From Candida dubliniensis CD36 (Eukaryota > Ascomycota > Pichiomycetes > Serinales > Debaryomycetaceae): DNA of 64,000 nt. The notes under the pieces were generated by a model that saw nothing but the letters and a program-made list of their open reading frames with translations, did not search any database and was not told the origin of the DNA. Of the stretch, positions 63,696 through 64,000 are shown one piece after another (position 1 is the first letter of the stretch; each line of letters begins with the position of its first letter). The stretch lies in contig NC_012867.1 of the NCBI RefSeq assembly GCF_000026945.1, positions 1,488,001 to 1,552,000 on the forward strand, given 5' to 3'. Both the position numbers and the translations under genes were made by a program.

Positions 63696-64000
63696 TCACA
63701 ATTTTGCTTTGGTTTTCAAATCTTTAGCCAAGCCTAAACCAATGTGTCTGGCAACTGTCATTGTTGAGATCATTGGATTTGCACCAGATGCAGTAGGTAA
63801 CACACTGGCATCGGCCACATACACATTGGAACATTCAAACAATTTACCATTAGTGTCGACAGCACCAAATGCTGGACCCTTACCACTCATACGACAGGAT
63901 GACATTTGATGAGCAGATCCGTATGCAGCACCATATTGATCAAATGGGATGCCTGCAACTTTTTTCCTCCATTCAACATAATCCTTGTCATCAATACTTC
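63696..64000 (-). CDS. FAO1: Long-chain fatty alcohol oxidase, C-terminal part
   Basis: Only the last 100 residues are in the window; the frame is open to the right edge. They show the GMC oxidoreductase C-terminal signature: GSAHQMSSCRMG-like GSAHQMSSCRM, VYVADASVLPTASGANPMI and a conserved active-site His in the HQMSSC loop. This is the flavin/substrate region of long-chain alcohol oxidases that convert fatty alcohols to aldehydes in yeast omega-oxidation, with H2O2 release. The protein ends AKL, a PTS1-type peroxisomal signal. It would act after CYP52 P450s such as the ALK8 product in this window. C. albicans has FAO1; related yeasts have several copies. Confidence 0.85.
   Translation of the reverse strand, partial: SIDDKDYVEWRKKVAGIPFDQYGAAYGSAHQMSSCRMSGKGPAFGAVDTNGKLFECSNVYVADASVLPTASGANPMISTMTVARHIGLGLAKDLKTKAKL

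Overview
The window is nuclear DNA from a yeast of the CUG-Ser clade, very probably Candida albicans or a close relative such as C. dubliniensis. The genes are uninterrupted and AT-rich, spacers are full of A/T homopolymers and short tandem repeats, and the gene content (CRZ2 beside URA2, a CYP52-type P450 near GLK1, a fatty-alcohol oxidase, a complex I assembly factor absent from Saccharomyces) fits that clade. Two CTG codons fall where homologous families carry serine (27227-27229 in STT4, 50720-50722 in the F-BAR RhoGAP). CUG should therefore be read as Ser; residue numbers are unaffected.

Left part (1-21 kb): the 3' end of an integrase-type zinc-finger protein, then URA2 (pyrimidine synthesis, minus strand), then CRZ2 (Crz1-like C2H2 regulator, minus strand). 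CRZ2 is preceded by an 8.7-kb spacer without a convincing full-length gene. This spacer is unusually rich in homopolymers, microsatellites, a G-quadruplex-capable tract and Rim101-type GCCAAGAA sites, and holds one possible broken small ORF. It looks like the extended regulatory DNA often found upstream of Candida transcription factors.

Middle (21-46 kb): TIF6 (60S biogenesis), STT4 (PI 4-kinase) and a Flc-type membrane protein on the plus strand. On the minus strand are a clade-type secreted protein with Kex2-like sites, a four-TM proline-rich protein, the P450 ALK8 and a Gly/Tyr/Gln-rich small protein. GLK1 (plus) converges with a PIN-like carrier (minus), followed by a Sou1-like sugar reductase (plus).

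Right part (46-64 kb): a tightly packed plus-strand run of prolidase, L-type lectin receptor, F-BAR/DEP/RhoGAP protein, NDUFAF7-like methyltransferase and ARC15. Next come a degenerate kinesin-like coiled-coil protein (minus), the histone chaperone CHZ1 (plus), a Clg1/Pcl-type cyclin (minus) and the C-terminal part of the fatty-alcohol oxidase FAO1 (minus, running off the end).

The genes do not form an operon or cluster; most are housekeeping. The observations most worth checking are an 11-mer, AGGTCGTGTAT, found four times and only in spacers; GCCAAGAA sites around CRZ2; the degenerate kinesin; the possible Kex2-released C-terminal peptide; and the possible frameshifted small ORF in the long spacer. 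No tRNA, rRNA, CRISPR array or complete transposon was found.
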